32,748 nucleotides of DNA, from NCBI GenBank assembly GCA_014695325.1, contig JACJNZ010000095.1, positions 1 through 32,748 on the forward strand. Reading direction: 5' to 3'. A program made the translations under genes and the position numbers. The notes under the pieces are model-generated. The model was given only the letters and a program-made list of their open reading frames with translations. It made no database searches and was not told where the DNA came from. This document shows, piece after piece, positions 30,496 through 32,748 of this stretch; position 1 is the first letter of the stretch, and every line of letters begins with the position of its first letter. The stretch is from Cyanobacteria bacterium FACHB-502. GTDB taxonomy: Bacteria > Cyanobacteriota > Cyanobacteriia > Elainellales > Elainellaceae.

Positions 30496-30921
30496 ATGAC
30501 GGCACAAGGTTTTCTCACCCTTATCGCTGAATTGCTCATTCTTGGCTCGATCGCCCTCTACGGCTCACTTTTTCTGAATGGACTTATGAAGCGTCATCGC
30601 ACCGTGCCGGGACAGCTATCGATCGATTTCTCTGCTATCGAGCAGCCGGAGCCACCGGAGCCACAGTCTGAACCGGAACCGATCGCACCCGCGCCTGTAC
30701 TCGATCATCGGATTTTGCCCTTCAAGCGGCGCACACTGAAAACGGAGCAACCCCAGTCAATCGACTTGTCGTGCTTCAGTATCAGACAACTGAAGGCGAT
30801 CGCCTCTCGCGTGAAGCTTCCCCGGTACAACGCCAACACCAAAGCGGAACTGCAAGCCCGACTGCTGGCAGAAGTGGAGCGCGATTTGCTTGTATCAAGT
30901 ATGACTGACATTGCTGCGTGA
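30496..30921 (+). CDS. Membrane protein with a C-terminal SAP/Rho-N-like domain
   Basis: 141 residues from ATG 30496, with AGGAG ten bases upstream; the longer open frame from 30310 overlaps the previous gene and is rejected. An N-terminal membrane helix (FLTLIAELLILGSIALYGSLFL), a Pro/Glu-rich linker, and a helical end (LSCFSIRQLKAIASRVKLPR, NTKAELQARLL) that resembles a SAP or Rho-N-like nucleic acid-binding hairpin. It may tether DNA to the membrane; this is inference. Confidence 0.6.
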   Translation: MTAQGFLTLIAELLILGSIALYGSLFLNGLMKRHRTVPGQLSIDFSAIEQPEPPEPQSEPEPIAPAPVLDHRILPFKRRTLKTEQPQSIDLSCFSIRQLKAIASRVKLPRYNANTKAELQARLLAEVERDLLVSSMTDIAA

Positions 30922-30973
30922 AATACAGAGGGAATCAACGCCCCAAAGCAAGCCTAGTTAATTAAAGGAACCA

Positions 30974-31183
30974 ATGATGAACGAGATCCAGAACATCTTT
31001 GCAAAGTATCGCTTGAAAATGAGACAGATTGACGGAATTGCAACCGACCCCGATGGACTGACCTTGATCAACTGTCACACCGCAGACCAAGCAGACGCGA
31101 TCAATCGAGAGCGAAAACAGTTACCCACCGGACACTATTTGATTGCTGTTCAAGGGATGAGATACGTGTTAGTTGCAGTTTGA
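30974..31183 (+). CDS. Hypothetical protein of 69 residues
   Basis: AAAGGA lies five bases before a tandem ATGATG start. It has a short helix (IQNIFAKYRLKMRQIDG) and a beta-rich remainder ending MRYVLVAV. The family is not recognised. It is the last gene of the operon; a strong terminator follows 25 bases later. Confidence 0.6.
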   Translation: MMNEIQNIFAKYRLKMRQIDGIATDPDGLTLINCHTADQADAINRERKQLPTGHYLIAVQGMRYVLVAV

Positions 31184-31208
31184 TATTGGCGGAGCCGCCT
31201 AAATGGTT

Positions 31209-31236
31209 AACCCCCTCGATTTGAGGGGGTTTCGAT
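31209..31236 (+). terminator. Strong rho-independent terminator of the small-protein operon
   Basis: AACCCCCTC (31209-31217) and GAGGGGGTT (31223-31231) form a perfect 9-bp stem with loop GATTT; a T-rich tail follows (TCGATTTTT). Confidence 0.85.
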
Positions 31237-31358
31237 TTTTGCGATCGCACTGACGCAGAGCAGCCCCCTCTTCCAACTTCTGTAAGAAGCAATCCGGGAT
31301 GCCTTTCGCTTCTCAGGAAATATAAGCAAAGTCCTGTTCTACAGGGGGGAAGCGAATT

Positions 31359-32360
31359 ATGAACCAGTTGCTGCAGCTTGCTAAGCAGGGTGATCCAAGG
31401 GCGATCGCTACATTAATGAATCAATCTCTAAATCCTAAAGGACTATCGGTTCGAGCTGCTGTAAAAGGAAATTGCTTGCAGCTTCTCGTCCAGTCTCCCA
31501 CTCCGCCGGAACAGCAGAAGATTGTTAGCTTCATTGCGCGAGGTTTGAATAAGCTAGCACCCCAGGGCATTACAACCGTTAAGGTTTGCGGTCAACAAAT
31601 CGGTGAGGACATACCTGCTTGGATTGAAGAGATTCAATTAGGCTTCGCTCCTCCAGTACCACCAATTTCACCACCAGCATCCGCATCGGCTGCACCCCCT
31701 TTTGAATCAAGCAGCCAACCTCAGCAGATTAATCGCGACATGCCGCATTCCCAGAAGTCGGAGGACGATCCTGTGCGCTGTCCTCGCTGCACGTCTACTC
31801 AGATCGGGGCGAACAAGAAAGGCTTTAGTGGCGGCAAAGCGATTGCAGGAGCAGTCTTACTGGGACCACTGGGTTTAGCCACTGGCTTGTGGGGCGCTCG
31901 CAAGGTGCAGCTAACCTGCCTCAAGTGTGGCTTTCAATGGAAGGCGGGCAAGACCACGCCTAAGCAAAATCATGCACCAATTCATAAGCCAATTTACAAG
32001 CCAAATCAAAAGCCTAAGCCTGTTAAAGCCAAGGTTGAAAGGGCAAACTTGGTTGTTAAAGTTTTGATAGGAATCGGCGTTGGCGTTGTAGTTGCTTGGG
32101 TTATTACCATCCTGAGTGGTGCGCTGACTCATGGTGGAGTTGGGCCTATCTTTTTGGTCTCTATCTCGATATCGGGATTACTTGCTGCCTTCCTTAAAGA
32201 ATTTGTTTTATTCCTAGCAGGCAATTGCCCTTACTGTGGCAACGATGTTCATATTCCGCACATTGGCATACCTATTGATTGCCCACACTGCAACAACCAA
32301 ATCAGAACTGAATACGATAGTGCCAAGAATACAGCTTGGTTTCACCCAATCATTAAGTGA
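31359..32360 (+). CDS. Zinc-ribbon membrane protein with cyanobacterial N-terminal domain
   Basis: 333 residues; GGGGGAAG precedes the ATG. Residues 1-95 (LLQLAKQGDPRAIATLMNQSL, GQQIGEDIPAWIEE) form a domain I recognise from many cyanobacterial multidomain proteins but cannot name. A Pro/Ser linker follows. A first zinc ribbon (CPRC ... CLKC, about 139-191) encloses a Gly-rich hydrophobic hairpin (AIAGAVLLGPLGLATGLW). Two membrane helices lie at about 233-285. A second ribbon, CPYC ... CPHC, is near the C-terminus. Probably a membrane sensor or scaffold; function unknown. A hairpin terminator follows at 32441. Confidence 0.65.
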   Translation: MNQLLQLAKQGDPRAIATLMNQSLNPKGLSVRAAVKGNCLQLLVQSPTPPEQQKIVSFIARGLNKLAPQGITTVKVCGQQIGEDIPAWIEEIQLGFAPPVPPISPPASASAAPPFESSSQPQQINRDMPHSQKSEDDPVRCPRCTSTQIGANKKGFSGGKAIAGAVLLGPLGLATGLWGARKVQLTCLKCGFQWKAGKTTPKQNHAPIHKPIYKPNQKPKPVKAKVERANLVVKVLIGIGVGVVVAWVITILSGALTHGGVGPIFLVSISISGLLAAFLKEFVLFLAGNCPYCGNDVHIPHIGIPIDCPHCNNQIRTEYDSAKNTAWFHPIIK

Positions 32361-32635
32361 GATTGATAGGGATAGTCGGCTCAGACCGTCACACCAGAGC
32401 CAGTCAGCAGGATCGATCGCGGATTCGGGCATATCAAAAAGCCCGATGTGTAGGAATCGGGCATAGGATGTTTTGATTTTTGCAGTGTGCCCAGTGAGAG
32501 CAGCAGGGTAACTGGGAGGACGATCGCATTAAGGGGACCACGCAGGGCGAATCCCTGCTCAGGCAAAAGTGCGAGAACTGGGGAATTTTGTAAGGTATTA
32601 GCTTGAATCTTACAAAAAAACTAGACTAATTGTGC
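32361..32635. other. Gap at the contig junction
   Basis: Apart from the terminator, an inverted repeat TTTTGTAAG (32586-32594) / CTTACAAAA (32609-32617) with a 14-base loop lies 19 bp before the terminal repeat. It lacks a following T-run on the plus strand. No gene is supported; the closed circle continues into bases 114-381. Confidence 0.4.
32441..32482 (+). terminator. Probable terminator after the zinc-ribbon gene
   Basis: GCCCGAT (32441-32447) pairs with ATCGGGC (32456-32462); T-rich sequence (TTTTGATTTTT) follows after nine bases. Confidence 0.5.
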
Positions 32636-32748
32636 CGGTTCAATGCAGGAATTTAGTTGTACAGACCTCTTGCCCGATACTCAGGGCACAGAAGCGAAGC
32701 GGTTTCCCTTGCTGATTCAAGCCAGCCACGATTAATGTACCTGTCACC
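32636..32748. repeat. Terminal direct repeat, right copy (circular overlap)
   Basis: Exact second copy of bases 1-113. Features in it, such as the end of the doubtful minus-strand ORF at 18-317, are the same locus counted twice and should be merged when the replicon is closed. Confidence 0.9.

Noticed and set aside
32381-32566. Minus-strand 61-codon frame near the right end
   Set aside because: It runs through the hairpin terminator of the zinc-ribbon gene and shows no family features.

Overview
This window is a complete circular cyanobacterial plasmid. Bases 1-113 recur exactly as the last 113 bases (32636-32748), as expected for an assembly overlap, so the replicon is about 32,635 bp. Frequent GCGATCGC (HIP1-type) octamers and GATCGC runs, a CyRepA1-like replication protein, a PTPA-CTERM secreted protein and several lineage-typical small proteins point to a cyanobacterium, plausibly filamentous (Leptolyngbya-like), but no gene here fixes the genus. 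No rRNA, tRNA, CRISPR array or intact insertion sequence was seen.

Layout. (1) 382-3774: an OafA-type O-acyltransferase, a ribbon-helix-helix (RHH) protein and, divergently, a short tyrosine recombinase whose sigma70-like promoter carries a 34-bp palindrome with dif-like geometry. (2) 3784-4279: a two-gene operon of unknown small proteins behind a 19-bp palindrome. (3) 4440-5477: a type Ib-like partition locus (ParA plus RHH partner) bracketed by near-identical 19-bp repeats. (4) 6043-6858: an exported cupin between two 58-bp direct repeats. (5) 14221 down to 7258, minus strand: the replication region, with an RHH protein, a Uma2 endonuclease, two unknowns, a leader holding two hairpins with the same loop and different stems, three small overlapping ORFs, the CyRepA1-like primase-helicase, and two small proteins.

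(6) 14439-21068, plus strand: a membrane-system operon. It encodes a MerR-like regulator, small secreted or membrane proteins, a VirD4/FtsK-like P-loop ATPase with two N-terminal membrane helices, and a membrane-anchored fusion of a lambda-R-like GH104 muramidase, a degenerate M23 domain and an HtrA-like protease. Ten copies of the hexamer ACGCCT lie at and just after the ATPase stop codon. No relaxase, VirB4 or pilin was found. ATPase, adjacent short repeats and murein hydrolase together resemble the TraB/clt transfer systems of Streptomyces plasmids. This relaxase-free DNA transfer hypothesis is the best candidate for an undescribed system here, and it is inference.

(7) 21183-23223: two exported proteins, one apparently cut short at its C-terminus and one with a PTPA-CTERM sorting signal. 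(8) 29318 down to 23289, minus strand: two XRE-type regulators and a 1519-residue phage tape-measure protein with no other tail or capsid genes. (9) 29399-32360, plus strand: a promoter with GGCTAA-type operator half-sites drives four small proteins up to a strong terminator, followed by a zinc-ribbon membrane protein. Orphan phage parts (tape measure, lambda-R-like muramidase) next to plasmid maintenance genes suggest a mosaic of plasmid and phage origin.
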